Under the pieces are notes generated by a model, which was given only the letters and a program-made list of their open reading frames with translations, was not told where the DNA came from and did not search any database. The translations under genes and the position numbers were made by a program. Below are positions 14,357 through 24,899 of a stretch of 64,000 nt of DNA, piece by piece; positions within the stretch are counted from its first letter, which is position 1, and each line of letters starts with the position of its first letter. Source of the stretch: Procambarus clarkii (Eukaryota > Arthropoda > Malacostraca > Decapoda > Cambaridae); NCBI RefSeq assembly GCF_040958095.1, contig NC_091220.1:23256942-23320941 (forward strand), in the 5' to 3' direction.

Positions 14357-15382
14357 TGTTACGAACCCGGATCCAGCGTCCGAGCACGGAGTAGTGACGA
14401 CCGCGCCATCTGTGGGTCAGCTCCCGAAACCCCCTCCAAACAGACAACGACGCCTGGTGAGGACGACGTGTACTGGCTACGAGGGCCAGTTTCCAGTCCC
14501 GTTCAGCGCTCAACACCGCCGCCGCTGACCTCTGGTGAGGTGGTGCTCAGACTACAACGCCATCTATGGAGTGGATATGTCGGGCGTTTGTGTCTGAGCC
14601 TGTAAGTGAGGTGTTTTAGTGTCCCTGTTATTGATGACGTGTCTGCTTACAGAGTCGACCTGGGACTGCTGTGATGGAAGTTGAGTCAGTCTACCCAAGG
14701 CAGCCGTCCCCATACCTTGTGCTTTGCTGTAGCAGCTGTGAGTCGCCTCCCGGAAGAACACTGTGGTGTTACCCTGCCAGTGGAGTGGCAGTAGAAGGAT
14801 TGTCTTACCCGGGACCGACTGCTGGAGACGATTATCCACTGGGGTATTGAGGACAGGAGAGTGATTTGTGGTATCACACGAGGCTCCTGACTAGGGCGCT
14901 ACCCTAGTATCGCTCGTGGAGTGGCCTGACCAGCGTGGCTGATCCAGAACCTGCCAGCAGACCTGCTGGACTTGTGGTTGACGGCCTCCACGGTGGTGCC
15001 CCCAGTGGACCTGTGTTTTGGCTGGCCTGTGTTTGGGGTAGACTCAGCTTGGTCGAAGGATTCGTCAAGAGACTACGAAAGCACCGAGGACTCAGCACCG
15101 AGAATTTGGATCCAGAGTCTTCAGGAGAAGACGATTGTGTATTTCCCCTGTACAGTGTTAATACCCCTCCCCCTGTGCACTCTTTTATATATTATTTATT
15201 TGGTGATGGTAATAATTATAGTCTTAAGTTCTTAAGTTCTTAACTTTCTTTCCCTTCCCCCTTTAAGTTTCTTGCGTCACGGATCTCATTCCTTGAAAGC
15301 CACTACTGGCTTGGGGCCGGATACTACTTCCTCTAATAACATCAGAGTAAGAACCGCGTTGCGTCCCGAGAGGGCCGTAACA
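14357..15382 (+). repeat. 5' LTR
   Basis: 1026 bp, tgttacgaacccgg to gagggccgtaaca. It carries a duplicated cttaagtt near 15225-15240, which explains its 8 extra bases relative to the 3' LTR. It supplies promoter and polyadenylation signals for the element. A third, more divergent partial LTR of the same family lies at 35616-36225. Confidence 0.95.
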
Positions 15383-15386
15383 TAAT

Positions 15387-15404
15387 TGGCATCCCCAGCG
15401 GGAT
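15387..15404 (+). promoter_or_regulatory. Primer binding site
   Basis: tggcatccccagcgggat starts 4 bases after the 5' LTR. Its first three bases are complementary to the CCA end of a tRNA, as expected for a retrotransposon primer site. I cannot name the tRNA with confidence. Confidence 0.7.
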
Positions 15405-15514
15405 CCGTCCCCTTGTTAAGTATGTTTGACAGGGGTGGTGAAGTGGCATAATCCCTGTAAATAATTCCCCCTGTGTGTGACGATTGGGACGTTATACGTC
15501 CTGTGCGGTGCTCA

Positions 15515-15775
15515 AGTGACTAAGTGCGATATTGTGCAGTGCGGTGCTCGCTGTGATTAAACGATTAAGTGCAATATTGTGTAGTGCGGTGGTCGTCGTG
15601 ATTCAGTGCAATATTGTAGAGCGAAGTGTTCGCTGTGATTCAGTGCAATATTGGGTAGTGCGGTGCCCGAAGTAATTACGTGCAATATTGGCAAGTGAGG
15701 CGCCAGGTGCGATAAATTGCAATATTGGCGTAGAACAGTACTCGGTGCGTTAAGTGCTAACGTGAAAGCGGTGTG
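15515..15775 (+). repeat. Degenerate ~50-bp tandem repeats in the gag leader
   Basis: Five to six imperfect units built on gtgcaatattg followed by a gtagtgcggtg-like block and a gtgatt-like block fill the untranslated leader just upstream of gag. They could be packaging or translation signals (inference). Confidence 0.8.
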
Positions 15776-15807
15776 TTAAGTGCTAGTTAAGTGTTCCGTC
15801 TGTGAAA

Positions 15808-18573
15808 ATGGCAGAAAAAGCTACCATCGATGATCTGGACGAGGTTCAGGCTTTTCTGAACGGAGAGGACTGTCTTGCCAGATTAAAATATCTGAGCAAA
15901 CCGGAACTTGTGCTAGTGAGCACCTACCTGGAGATCAAGATCCGTGCCAGTGATTCCCGTGTGGAGATCTTGTCCAAGGTTCATCGGCATTTGAAGGCAG
16001 AGAAACAGGAAGGCGAGACTCCTAGTATAAAGGAAGGTGAGGAAATAGCTTCCACTGAACAGGAAGGCAAGAGCAGTGATATCGAAAGTGATGAGAGTGA
16101 ACTAAATATAAGTGTGCTCACTGTGAAGATGCGTGAACTAGAGATCCATAGTGAAATAGAATGGAAAAAGCTAGAAATCGCTAAGGAGAGAGAAGAAGAA
16201 GCGAGAAAGAGAGAAGACAAGAAATTAGAAATGGAAAGAGAGAGATTAGGAAAGGAATTAGAGATAAGGCGTTTAGAATTAGAAAGAGAAGACAAACGAG
16301 AGAGAGAAGAGAGAGAAAGAGAAGAAAGAAGAGAAGAGCGAGAAAGAGAAGAGAAACGAGAAAGGGAAGAGCGAGAAAGAGAAGAGAGACGAGAGAGAGA
16401 ACAGCGAGAGAGAGAAGAAAACGAAAGACAGAGACAACATGAACTAGAAGTATTGCGACTAGGCGGTGGTCGGAGGCCAACAACGGAAACCAGTAGTTTC
16501 GATCCGGTAAGAAACATCAAAATGGTCCCCAAATTCCATGAGAAGGAAGTGTCAAAGTTCTTTGCAGCCTTCGAGAAAGTCGCTGCCTCTTTGGAGTGGC
16601 CAAGGGAAAATTGGGCCATCATGATACAGTCAGTCTTGACTGGGAAGGCCCAAATCGCCTACTCCACGTTATCCCTTGACGACTCCGGCGATTATGACAA
16701 GGTGAAGAAGGTCGTGCTCATGGCGTACCAATTGGTACCTGAGGCTTACAGGCAGAAGTTCAGAAACCTGAAGAAGACCTCAGAGCACACTTTCACCGAA
16801 TTCGCCACCATCAAGGAGCGACTTTTTCAGGAGTGGTGTGCTTCTCGGAAGGTGGAGACCAAGGAGGACCTCGAGCAGCTCATACTGCTAGAGGACTTCA
16901 AGGATTGTTTGTCTGGAGACCTGAAGACGTACTTAGAGGAACAGCAGGTAGAGACCTTGAGTGCGGCAGCCACCTTGGCTGAAGAGTATATCCTGACTCA
17001 TAGGCTGTCTGCTAAGTACGTCCCAAGGCATTACCAACGCCGGTTTGACAGACCTCGTGACGAAGAGGAAAGACCCGTCCCACAAAGCGCTAAGAAGACG
17101 CCCCCAAGTAGCCCTCGAAGAACAAGTCCTAGCAGTCCGAAACACCGTAGTCCAAGGAGGAATATGGTGTGCTGGACTTGTGGGCAGAAAGGGCATGTAG
17201 CTGCTATGTGCCGAGGCAGAAGAGGTGGCGGCGCACGAAGGGAGGTGATGTTGATGAGCTGTGTTACACCACCAGCAGGAAGCCAGTCGACGACGATGCA
17301 GGAAGGACCAAGTTTGTTCGCCCCTCACGCTTCAAGCGGGTATGTAACGAGTGATCATACTGGTAGATCAGTAGTAGTGCTCAGAGATAGTGGAGCAGCC
17401 CAGTCCCTGATCGTGAGAAGCTCGTTACCCGAAGAAGTGAGTGTGGATGGGAGACCAGAGGTTGTCCTGGTTGGGTTTCCGAGAACGCAGTACATCGCCC
17501 CCTTAGTGCCGGTACATCTCGACTCGCCTTACTTCAGCGGCACATGTGCGTTGGCAGTAGTCGATACCCTCCCTGTGGCTGGGATTGACGTGGTACTAGC
17601 CAACGACTTGGTGACAGATTGGAGCATCAATCTTCCCAAGGTCGCGGACGAGTCAGCCAGAACAGCAAGGTCTGAGGTAACGACGGGCCGTGGTAATGTC
17701 CAGGTAAAGACAGACCCGGATTTCGGTATGTTTAATCCTTCCTCTCGCCTACAGATTGACGACCGAGTCTACAGTATTCTAACAGTGTCTCCTAATTCTC
17801 TCGACAAGGAACATGAGATTACGATGGCAGAAGTACCTGAGCTAGAAGAGAGGCCTTGTGTGCAGGCACCCACAGATACCAACGAGTCTGGAGCGAAGGC
17901 GGATGTGTACTTGCGGTATGGCAAGGTACAGCGTTCATTGAACCGACCAGAGATTCCCCAGACGTCAGAGGTATGTGAGGTATGTGCGAAGGTTCTAGAG
18001 CCCTCTTCGGTCCAAACCAGGCTAATGGATGTAGCCGGCTATGGACATTACAAGCTCAGAAAGCTTATCCCTCAGGTGACCAAATGTTTCCTAGCAGTAT
18101 TTTGTTTTGTTCTCGTATGTGTTCTCAGTGTTCTCAGTAAGGACCGGCGGACGACCCGAAGGATGATGGCTCCCTTGAACATCGTGAAGAGATCCCAGGG
18201 ATTAGAGACGTGCACTGTGAGTGTTGCAGTCGAAGAAGGGACCTGGAAGGTGATGGTAGATACAGGAGGTACGAGAAATGATAATATGAGTGACTGTTTC
18301 CGACAGGTTGACACCCCCCGCGTGATTGCTGAGCCTCAATACAGCGTTATACGGAACGTTGGTCGACCTGACGTGGGCAGAGCGAATGCCATCTTCGGTG
18401 TGCAAGCAGCCCTGTTGAAACTAGGTGTAAGCCTAGTAGAGGCGTATGCAGTAAGTATTGACTTACCCACTGTCGCTATCACTCTGAATTATCAGACCCC
18501 TGTACTCCAGGTTCCTGTCTCCCTGAAGGACCGCCGGATCGGTACCAGAAATGCCGTCTGTGTCCAGCCATAA
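15808..18573 (+). CDS. Gag-protease polyprotein of the LTR retrotransposon
   Basis: Uninterrupted frame of 921 residues from the first ATG at 15808; the frame opens at an upstream GTG that is not a eukaryotic start. In order: an N-terminal region with a SAP-like look; a long charged coiled coil rich in RE/KE (about residues 110-220); a capsid-like gag domain (PKFHEKEVSKFFAAFEKV, about 235-410); a basic Ser/Pro linker; one CCHC zinc knuckle CWTCGQKGHVAAMC starting near residue 455; and a retropepsin-like domain with DSGA near 527-530 (active-site Asp). The C-terminal 200 residues have a hydrophobic segment (CFLAVFCFVLVCVLSVL) and no RT motif. Gag packages element RNA; the protease would process it. 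RT and integrase must come from another element. Confidence 0.92.
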   Translation: MAEKATIDDLDEVQAFLNGEDCLARLKYLSKPELVLVSTYLEIKIRASDSRVEILSKVHRHLKAEKQEGETPSIKEGEEIASTEQEGKSSDIESDESELNISVLTVKMRELEIHSEIEWKKLEIAKEREEEARKREDKKLEMERERLGKELEIRRLELEREDKREREEREREERREEREREEKREREEREREERREREQREREENERQRQHELEVLRLGGGRRPTTETSSFDPVRNIKMVPKFHEKEVSKFFAAFEKVAASLEWPRENWAIMIQSVLTGKAQIAYSTLSLDDSGDYDKVKKVVLMAYQLVPEAYRQKFRNLKKTSEHTFTEFATIKERLFQEWCASRKVETKEDLEQLILLEDFKDCLSGDLKTYLEEQQVETLSAAATLAEEYILTHRLSAKYVPRHYQRRFDRPRDEEERPVPQSAKKTPPSSPRRTSPSSPKHRSPRRNMVCWTCGQKGHVAAMCRGRRGGGARREVMLMSCVTPPAGSQSTTMQEGPSLFAPHASSGYVTSDHTGRSVVVLRDSGAAQSLIVRSSLPEEVSVDGRPEVVLVGFPRTQYIAPLVPVHLDSPYFSGTCALAVVDTLPVAGIDVVLANDLVTDWSINLPKVADESARTARSEVTTGRGNVQVKTDPDFGMFNPSSRLQIDDRVYSILTVSPNSLDKEHEITMAEVPELEERPCVQAPTDTNESGAKADVYLRYGKVQRSLNRPEIPQTSEVCEVCAKVLEPSSVQTRLMDVAGYGHYKLRKLIPQVTKCFLAVFCFVLVCVLSVLSKDRRTTRRMMAPLNIVKRSQGLETCTVSVAVEEGTWKVMVDTGGTRNDNMSDCFRQVDTPRVIAEPQYSVIRNVGRPDVGRANAIFGVQAALLKLGVSLVEAYAVSIDLPTVAITLNYQTPVLQVPVSLKDRRIGTRNAVCVQP

Positions 18574-18877
18574 TCGGTGCCACGACATAGGGAAGTGTCG
18601 AGTCGACCCAGATCGTGTCCACACCGATCCTTACTTGAGAGATGTGAGATGATGCCCCTGCTTGACATCGCAGTGGAGATGTGGAAAATTACGTCAGGCA
18701 GGTCATCGCCTGCCATTTTCCAGTTCCCTTTGTGCCAGGGTGTCTCCTTAGTACAGTTCTGTGGACGAGACAGCCTCGCCGTGCCAGTTTACAGTAATTG
18801 TGAGTCCATTTGGAGTTGTGTCGCCGTACTAATTTGGTTTGTGTCTCTTTTTATAGATCCCCAAACCAAATTCTTTT

Positions 18878-18887
18878 GGTGGGGAGG
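18878..18887 (+). promoter_or_regulatory. Polypurine tract
   Basis: ggtggggagg ends immediately before the 3' LTR start (18888). It is the expected primer for plus-strand DNA synthesis. Confidence 0.75.
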
Positions 18888-19905
18888 TGTTACGAACCCG
18901 GATCCAGCGTCCGAGCACGGAGCAGTGACGACCGCGCCATCTGTGGGTCCGCTCCCAAAACCCCCTCCAAACAGACGACGACACCTGGTGAGGACGACGT
19001 GTACTGGATACGAGGGCCAGTTTCCAGTCCCGTTCAGCGCTCAACACCGCCGCCGCTGACCTCTGGTGAGGTGGTGCTCAGACTACAACGCCATCTATGG
19101 AGTGGATATGTCGGGCGTTTGTGTCTGAGCCTGTAAGTGAGGTGTTTTAGTGTCCCTGTTATTGATGACGTGTCTGCTTACAGAGTCGACCTGGGACTGC
19201 TGTGATGGAAGTTGAGTCAGTCTACCCAAGGCAGCCGTCCCCATACCTTGTGCTTTGCTGTAGCAGCTGTGAGTCGCCTCCCGGAAGAACACTGTGGTGT
19301 TACCCTGCCAGTGGAGTGGCAGTAGAAGGATTGTCTTACCCGGGACCGACTGCTGGAGACGATTATCCACTGGGGTATTGAGGACAGGAGAGTGATTTGT
19401 GGTATCACACGAGGCTCCTGACTAGGGCGCTACCCTAGTATCGCTCGTGGAGTGGCCTGACCAGCGTGGCTGATCCAGAACCTGCCAGCAGACCTGCTGG
19501 ACTTGTGGTTGACGGCCTCCACGGCGGTGCCCCCAGTGGACCTGTGTTTTGGCTGGCCTGTGTTTGGGGTAGACTCAGCTTGGTCGAAGGATTCGTCAAG
19601 AGACTACGAAAGCACCGAGGACTCAGCACCGAGAATTTGGATCCAGAGTCTTCAGGAGAAGACGATTGTGTATTTCCCCTGTACAGTGTTAATACCCCTC
19701 CCCCTGTGCACTCTTTTATATGTTATTTATTTGGTGATGGTAATAATTATAGTCTTAAGTTCTTAACTTTCTTTCCCTTCCCCCTTTAAGTTTCTTGCGT
19801 CACGGATCTCATTCCTTGAAAGCCACTACTGGCTTGGGGCCGGATACTACTTCCTCTAATAACATCAGAGTAAGAACCCCGTTGCGTCCCGAGAGGGCCT
19901 TAACA
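18888..19905 (+). repeat. 3' LTR
   Basis: 1018 bp, direct repeat of 14357-15382. The right end taaca is followed by the target duplication cggac and then by the continuation of element G. Confidence 0.95.
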
Positions 19906-19995
19906 CGGACTGTGTGGGCTGTTGGTTGATGTTCTCCCTGGGAGCTCCCTTCAAACACTAGGTACCTGTCTCTATTTTCCGTTTGTTGCAACTTG
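19906..19995 (-). pseudogene. Element G: portion upstream of the LTR insertion
   Basis: The minus-strand frame from 19991 (NRDRYLVFEGSSQGEHQP) runs to the target duplication. If the LTR element is removed it becomes contiguous with the sequence left of 14357. This shows the LTR element inserted into G. G's 5' limit is not clear beyond about 20000. Confidence 0.6.
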
Positions 19996-20027
19996 TAATA
20001 AAATTGTTACAATTTGCTATAACCTTG

Positions 20028-20176
20028 ATTACCATCAACATTATAACTTTGATGGTAATCGTGGGCATAGTTATTTTATCAAATTTATTGTGTTGCTCAC
20101 AATTTTCTTATTGTGTGGCTCACGTAGCCCCATAAAGTGAAGTGATTCGATAAAATAGCTATGCCAGAGATTGCCA
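20028..20176. repeat. Nested inverted repeats
   Basis: A first pair, gattaccatcaa and ttgatggtaatc, lies within 20028-20060. A longer imperfect pair at about 20048-20082 and 20142-20176 reads tttgatggtaatc...ttattttatc against its reverse complement with a few mismatches. The arrangement resembles the remains of a small foldback or MITE-like element. No coding potential. Confidence 0.7.
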
Positions 20177-20235
20177 TCAAAATGCCGTAGGGACGATGGG
20201 CAAATAGCCTCGGCTACCATCGTCTCTTGTATGGT

Positions 20236-20453
<218 letters not shown>

Positions 20454-20574
20454 AAATATGACCGAAAAAGTAAGATTAATAATTCTAACACGAATTTTCT
20501 CAATCTTTCGTACATTACGCTTCACTGTTGGAGGTAAATCAAAAATCACTTCTCCAAAATTCATTTTTATTTCT

Positions 20575-20627
20575 AGTCTGACGCGACACGGGCGCGTTTC
20601 GTAAAACTTATTACATTTTCAAAGACT
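20575..20627 (-). ncRNA. Hammerhead-like three-way junction (copy B)
   Basis: Same order on the minus strand as in copy A: agtct, ttgaaaat, gtaa/ttac hairpin, gaaa, cgcg/cgcg hairpin, tc, agact. The stem III loop is ccgt-type, shorter than in copy A. All paired bases are retained. Confidence 0.6.
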
Positions 20628-20813
20628 TCACAAATACACAACTGATTAGAACTTACGTATCTCTGCTATTATATCTACATTTGAGTGAGGTGGGAGGGGT
20701 GATGTGGCATTAACACAAGACAGAACATGAGGGGATATTAATAGGGTATTAAAAGTATCAACACAAGACAGAACAGAAACAATGGGTATTGAATAGAAGT
20801 GTTTGTAGAAAGC

Positions 20814-22725
20814 CTATTGGTCCATATTTCTTGATGCTTCTATATTGGAGCGGAGTCTTGAGGTGGGTAGAATATAGTTGTGCAATAATTGGCTGTTGAT
20901 TGCTGGTGTTGACTTCTTGATGTGTAGTGCCTCGCAAACGTCAAGCCGCCTGCTATCGCTGTATCTATCGATGATTTCTGTGTTGTTTACTAGGATTTCT
21001 CTGGCGATGGTTTGGTTATGGGAAGAGATTATATGTTCCTTAATGGAGCCCTGTTGCTTATGCATCGTTAAACGCCTAGAAAGAGATGTTGTTGTCTTGC
21101 CTATATACTGGGTTTTTTGGAGCTTACAGTCCCCAAGTGCGCATTTGAAGGCATAGACGACGTTAGTCTCTTTTAAAGCGTTCTATTTTGTGTCTGGAGA
21201 GTTTCTCATGAGTAGTCTGGCCGTTTTTCTGGTTTTATAGTAAATCGTCAGTTGTATCCTCTGATTTTTGTCTGTAGGGATAACGTTTCTATTAACAATA
21301 TCTTTCAGGACCCTTTCCTCCGTTTTATGAGCTGTGGAAAAGAAGTTCCTGTAAAATAGTCTAATAGGGGGTATAGGTGTTGTGTTAGTTGTCTCTTCAG
21401 AGGTTGCATGGCTTTTCACTTTCCTTCTTATGATGTCTTCGATGAAACCATTGGAGAAGCCGTTATTGACTAGAACCTGCCTTACCCTACAGAGTTCTTC
21501 GTCGACTTGCTTCCATTCTGAGCTGTGGCTGAGAGCACGGTCGACGTATGCGTTAACAACACTCCTCTTGTACCTGTCAGGGCAGTCGCTGTTGGCATTT
21601 AGGCACATTCCTATGTTTGTTTCCTTAGTGTAGACTGCAGTGTGGAAACCTCCGCCCTTTTCCATGACTGTTACATCTAGAAAAGGCAGCTTCCCATCCT
21701 TTTCCGTCTCGTAAGTGAAACGCAGCACGGAACTCTGCTCAAATGCCTCCTTCAGCTCCTGCAGATGTCTGACATCAGGTACCTGTGTAAAAATGTCGTC
21801 AACATACCTGCAGTATATGGCCGGTTTCAAGTTCATGTCGACTAAGACTTTTTGCTCGATGGTACCCATGTAGAAGTTTGCAAACAGGACACCTAGGGGA
21901 GAACCCATGGCGACCCCATCTACTTGCTTATACATGTGCCCATCCGGGCTCAAGAAGGGTGCCTCTTTAGTACAAGCTTGGAGTAGTTTCCTCAGAATAC
22001 TTTCTGGCATGTCAAGAGGAGTACAGGCTGGATCACGATACACTCTGTCGGCTATCATTCCGATTGTCTCGTCCACAGGTACGTTGGTAAACAGCGATTC
22101 TACGTCCAACGAGGCTCTTATCCCTGTGGCCCGTGTGCCCCGCAGTAAGTCAACAAATTCCTTTGGAGACTTCAGGCTGAAGGCGCAAGGAACATAAGGA
22201 GTCAGCAGGCCGTTGAGTCGCTTCGCCAGTCTGTACGTGGGTGTGGGTATCTGGCTAATGATTGGCCGAAGTGGGTTTCCAGGCTTGTGCGTCTTGACAT
22301 TTCCATACGCATATCCAGGTTTATATTCCCCAATGATCTTTGGCATGTGGAGTCCGGATTTCTTGGCGTTCACAGTTTCGATCTGTTTGTTGACCTTTGC
22401 TTTTAATTCGGCTGTAGTGTCCTTCGTTACCCTTTGGAACTTAGTTTGGTCAGAGAGTATGATGTTCATTTTCGCCAGATATTCGTCTTTTTTAAGAATG
22501 ACATATATTGGCGACTTGTCACCTCTCCTGACAACTATCTCCTTGTTCTCACGAAGGCTTTTAGCTGCCGCTTTAAGCTCGGGGGACAGTATGGTGCTTC
22601 TGTAGTTGCCTCGATTCTTTCCTCCTTCTGCAATAAGTTCTGCTTGTACGGTATCTTTGGTAGTGACCTTCTTTTGTGTCTCGAGGTCGAATATGTCGTC
22701 CAACAGAATTTCCAACTCTACTAAG
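20814..22725 (-). pseudogene. Penelope RT/GIY-YIG frame with one stop
   Basis: The frame runs from the palindrome spacer through the [31 protein letters not shown] (catalytic YVDD intact), then FLDVTVME. A TAG at 21183-21185 replaces the CAG found in copies A, C and D and cuts off the nuclease. After the stop the GIY-YIG part reads on to 20814, with FKCALGDC instead of FKCPLGDC. One premature stop therefore separates the RT from the endonuclease. Confidence 0.9.
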
Positions 22726-24501
22726 CTGTCCCCCGAGCTTAAAGCGGCAGCTAAAAGCCTTCGTGAGAACAAGGAGATAGTTGTCAGGAGAGGTGACAAG
22801 TCGCCAATATATGTCATTCTTAAAAAAGACGAATATCTGGCGAAAATGAACATCATACTCTCTGACCAAACTAAGTTCCAAAGGGTAACGAAGGACACTA
22901 CAGCCGAATTAAAAGCAAAGGTCAACAAACTGATCGAAACTGTGAACGCCAAGAAATCCGGACTCCACCTGCCAAAGATCATTGGGGAATATAAACCTGG
23001 ATATGCGTATGGAAATGTCAAGACGCACAAGCCTGGAAACCCACTTCGGCCAATCATTAGCCAGATACCCACACCCACGTACAGACTGGCGAAGCGACTC
23101 AACGGCCTGCTGACTCCTTATGTTCCTTGCGCCTTCAGCCTGAAGTCTCCAAAGGAATTTGTGGACTTACTGCGGGGCACACGGGCCACAGGGATAAGAG
23201 CCTCGTTGGACGTAGAATCGCTGTTTACCAACGTACCTGTGGACGAGACAATCGGAATGATAGCCGACAGAGTGTATCGTGATCCAGCCTGTACTCCTCT
23301 TGACATGCCAGAAAGTATTCTGAGGAAACTACTCCAAGCTTGTACTAAAGAGGCACCCTTCTTGAGCCCGGATGGGCACATGTATAAGCAAGTAGATGGG
23401 GTCGCCATGGGTTCTCCCCTAGGTGTCCTGTTTGCAAACTTCTACATGGGTACCATCGAGCAAAAAGTCTTAGTCGACATGAACTTGAAACCGGCCATAT
23501 ACTGCAGGTATGTTGACGACATTTTTACACAGGTACCTGATGTCAGACATCTGCAGGAGCTGAAGGAGGCATTTGAGCAGAGTTCCGTGCTGCGTTTCAC
23601 TTACGAGACGGAAAAGGATGGGAAGCTGCCTTTTCTAGATGTAACAGTCATGGAAAAGGGCGGAGGTTTCCACACTGCAGTCTACACTAAGGAAACAAAC
23701 ATAGGAATGTGCCTAAATGCCAACAGCGACTGCCCTGACAGGTACAAGAGGAGTGTTGTTAACGCATACGTCGACCGTGCTCTCAGCCACAGCTCAGAAT
23801 GGAAGCAAGTCGACGAAGAACTCTGTAGGGTAAGGCAGGTTCTAGTCAATAACGGCTTCTCCAATGGTTTCATCGAAGACATCATAAGAAGGAAAGTGAA
23901 AAGCCATGCAACCTCTGAAGAGACAACTAACACAACACCTATACCCCCTATTAGACTATTTTACAGGAACTTCTTTTCCACAGCTCATAAAACGGAGGAA
24001 AGGGTCCTGAAAGATATTGTTAATAGAAACGTTATCCCTACAGACAAAAATCAGAGGAAACAACTGACGATTTACTATAAAACCAGAAAAACGGCCAGCC
24101 TACTCATGAGAAACTCTCCAGACACAAAACAGAACGCTTTAAAAGAGACAAACGTCGTCTATGCCTTCAAATGCCCACTTGGGGACTGTAAGCTCCAAAA
24201 AACCCAGTATATAGGCAAGACAACAACATCTCTTTCTAGGCGTTTAACGATGCATAAGCAACAGGGCTCCATTAAGGAACATATAATCTCTTCCAATAAC
24301 CAAACCATCGCCAGAGAAATCCTAGTAAACAACACAGAAATCATCGATAGATACAGCGATAGCAGGCGGCTTGACGTTTGCGAGGCACTACACATCAAGA
24401 AGTCAACACCAGCAATCAACAGCCAATTATTGCACAACTATATTCTACCCACCTCAAGACTCCGCTCCAATATAGAAGCATCAAGAAATATGGACCAATA
24501 G
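22726..24501 (+). CDS. Penelope reverse transcriptase / GIY-YIG endonuclease (5'-truncated)
   Basis: Open for about 591 residues from the truncation point; no own ATG start, since the frame enters from the antisense of copy B. The RT has [30 protein letters not shown] and YVDD at 23509-23520 (near residue 262). It continues with DGKLPFLDVTVM and a basic linker. The GIY-YIG nuclease starts at [12 protein letters not shown] (two Cys, a trait of many Penelope nucleases) with [13 protein letters not shown] at 24205-24243. All motifs appear intact. The family primes cDNA synthesis from a nick made by this nuclease. Without a start it is probably not expressed as a full protein. Confidence 0.9.
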   Translation: MSPELKAAAKSLRENKEIVVRRGDKSPIYVILKKDEYLAKMNIILSDQTKFQRVTKDTTAELKAKVNKLIETVNAKKSGLHLPKIIGEYKPGYAYGNVKTHKPGNPLRPIISQIPTPTYRLAKRLNGLLTPYVPCAFSLKSPKEFVDLLRGTRATGIRASLDVESLFTNVPVDETIGMIADRVYRDPACTPLDMPESILRKLLQACTKEAPFLSPDGHMYKQVDGVAMGSPLGVLFANFYMGTIEQKVLVDMNLKPAIYCRYVDDIFTQVPDVRHLQELKEAFEQSSVLRFTYETEKDGKLPFLDVTVMEKGGGFHTAVYTKETNIGMCLNANSDCPDRYKRSVVNAYVDRALSHSSEWKQVDEELCRVRQVLVNNGFSNGFIEDIIRRKVKSHATSEETTNTTPIPPIRLFYRNFFSTAHKTEERVLKDIVNRNVIPTDKNQRKQLTIYYKTRKTASLLMRNSPDTKQNALKETNVVYAFKCPLGDCKLQKTQYIGKTTTSLSRRLTMHKQQGSIKEHIISSNNQTIAREILVNNTEIIDRYSDSRRLDVCEALHIKKSTPAINSQLLHNYILPTSRLRSNIEASRNMDQ

Positions 24502-24687
24502 GCTTTCTACAAACACTTCTATTCAATACCCATTGTTTCTGTTCTGTCTTGTGTTGATACTTTTAATACCCTATTAATATCCCCTCATGTTCTGTCTTGT
24601 GTTAATGCCACATCACCCCTCCCACCTCACTCAAATGTAGATATAATAGCAGAGATACGTAAGTTCTAATCAGTTGTGTATTTGTGA

Positions 24688-24740
24688 AGTCTTTGAAAAT
24701 GTAATAAGTTTTACGAAACGCGCCCGTGTCGCGTCAGACT
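24688..24740 (+). ncRNA. Hammerhead-like three-way junction (copy C)
   Basis: agtct 24688-24692, box ttgaaaat 24693-24700, stem II 24701-24704 with 24711-24714, gaaa 24715-24718, stem III 24719-24722 with 24730-24733, tc 24734-24735, agact 24736-24740. Every stem is intact. The catalytic box deviates from CUGAUGA in the same way as in the other copies. Confidence 0.6.
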
Positions 24741-24899
24741 AGAAATAAAAATGAATTTTGGAGAAGTGATTTTTGATTTACCTCCAACAGTGAAGCGTAA
24801 TGTACGAAAGATTGAGAAAATTCGTGTTAAAATTATTAATCTTACTTTTTCGGTCATATTTAATAATATATGTCTACAGGAAAGACTGCTACCAAAATA

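Larger units (their letters stand above)
14357..19905 (+). mobile_element. Complete LTR retrotransposon with gag-pro only
   Basis: Two direct LTRs (14357-15382 and 18888-19905) flank a 3.5-kb interior. The 5-bp target duplication cggac is seen at 14352-14356 and 19906-19910. Both LTRs start tgtta and end aaca. A primer binding site follows the 5' LTR and a purine tract precedes the 3' LTR. By eye the LTRs differ by about ten substitutions and one 8-bp indel, roughly 1 percent, so the insertion is recent. The interior holds a single gag-protease frame and no RT, RNase H or integrase, so the copy is non-autonomous. It is inserted in element G. Confidence 0.95.
22726..24868 (+). mobile_element. 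Penelope-like element C
   Basis: Plus-strand copy, right arm of the palindrome. It begins at the codons for LSPELKAAAK (5'-truncated), has an open coding region to 24501, a 3' UTR with repeated ttctgtcttgtgtt words, and the terminal repeat with the ribozyme-like motif. The terminal repeat contains a short ATG frame (24751: [17 protein letters not shown]) that may be the true N-terminus of the family's protein. Confidence 0.92.

Noticed and set aside
15802..15807. Upstream start of gag at 15802
   Set aside because: The codon is GTG; the first ATG in frame is at 15808, followed by a normal gag N-terminus.
18072..18120. Hydrophobic segment in the gag-pro tail taken as an envelope protein
   Set aside because: It lies inside the single gag-pro frame with no signal peptide, glycosylation pattern or separate ORF; there is no envelope gene in the element.
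21382..24437. Antisense frames of 80-130 residues within the Penelope copies
   Set aside because: They are shadows of the RT/GIY-YIG coding strand, recur in each copy and have no family resemblance of their own.
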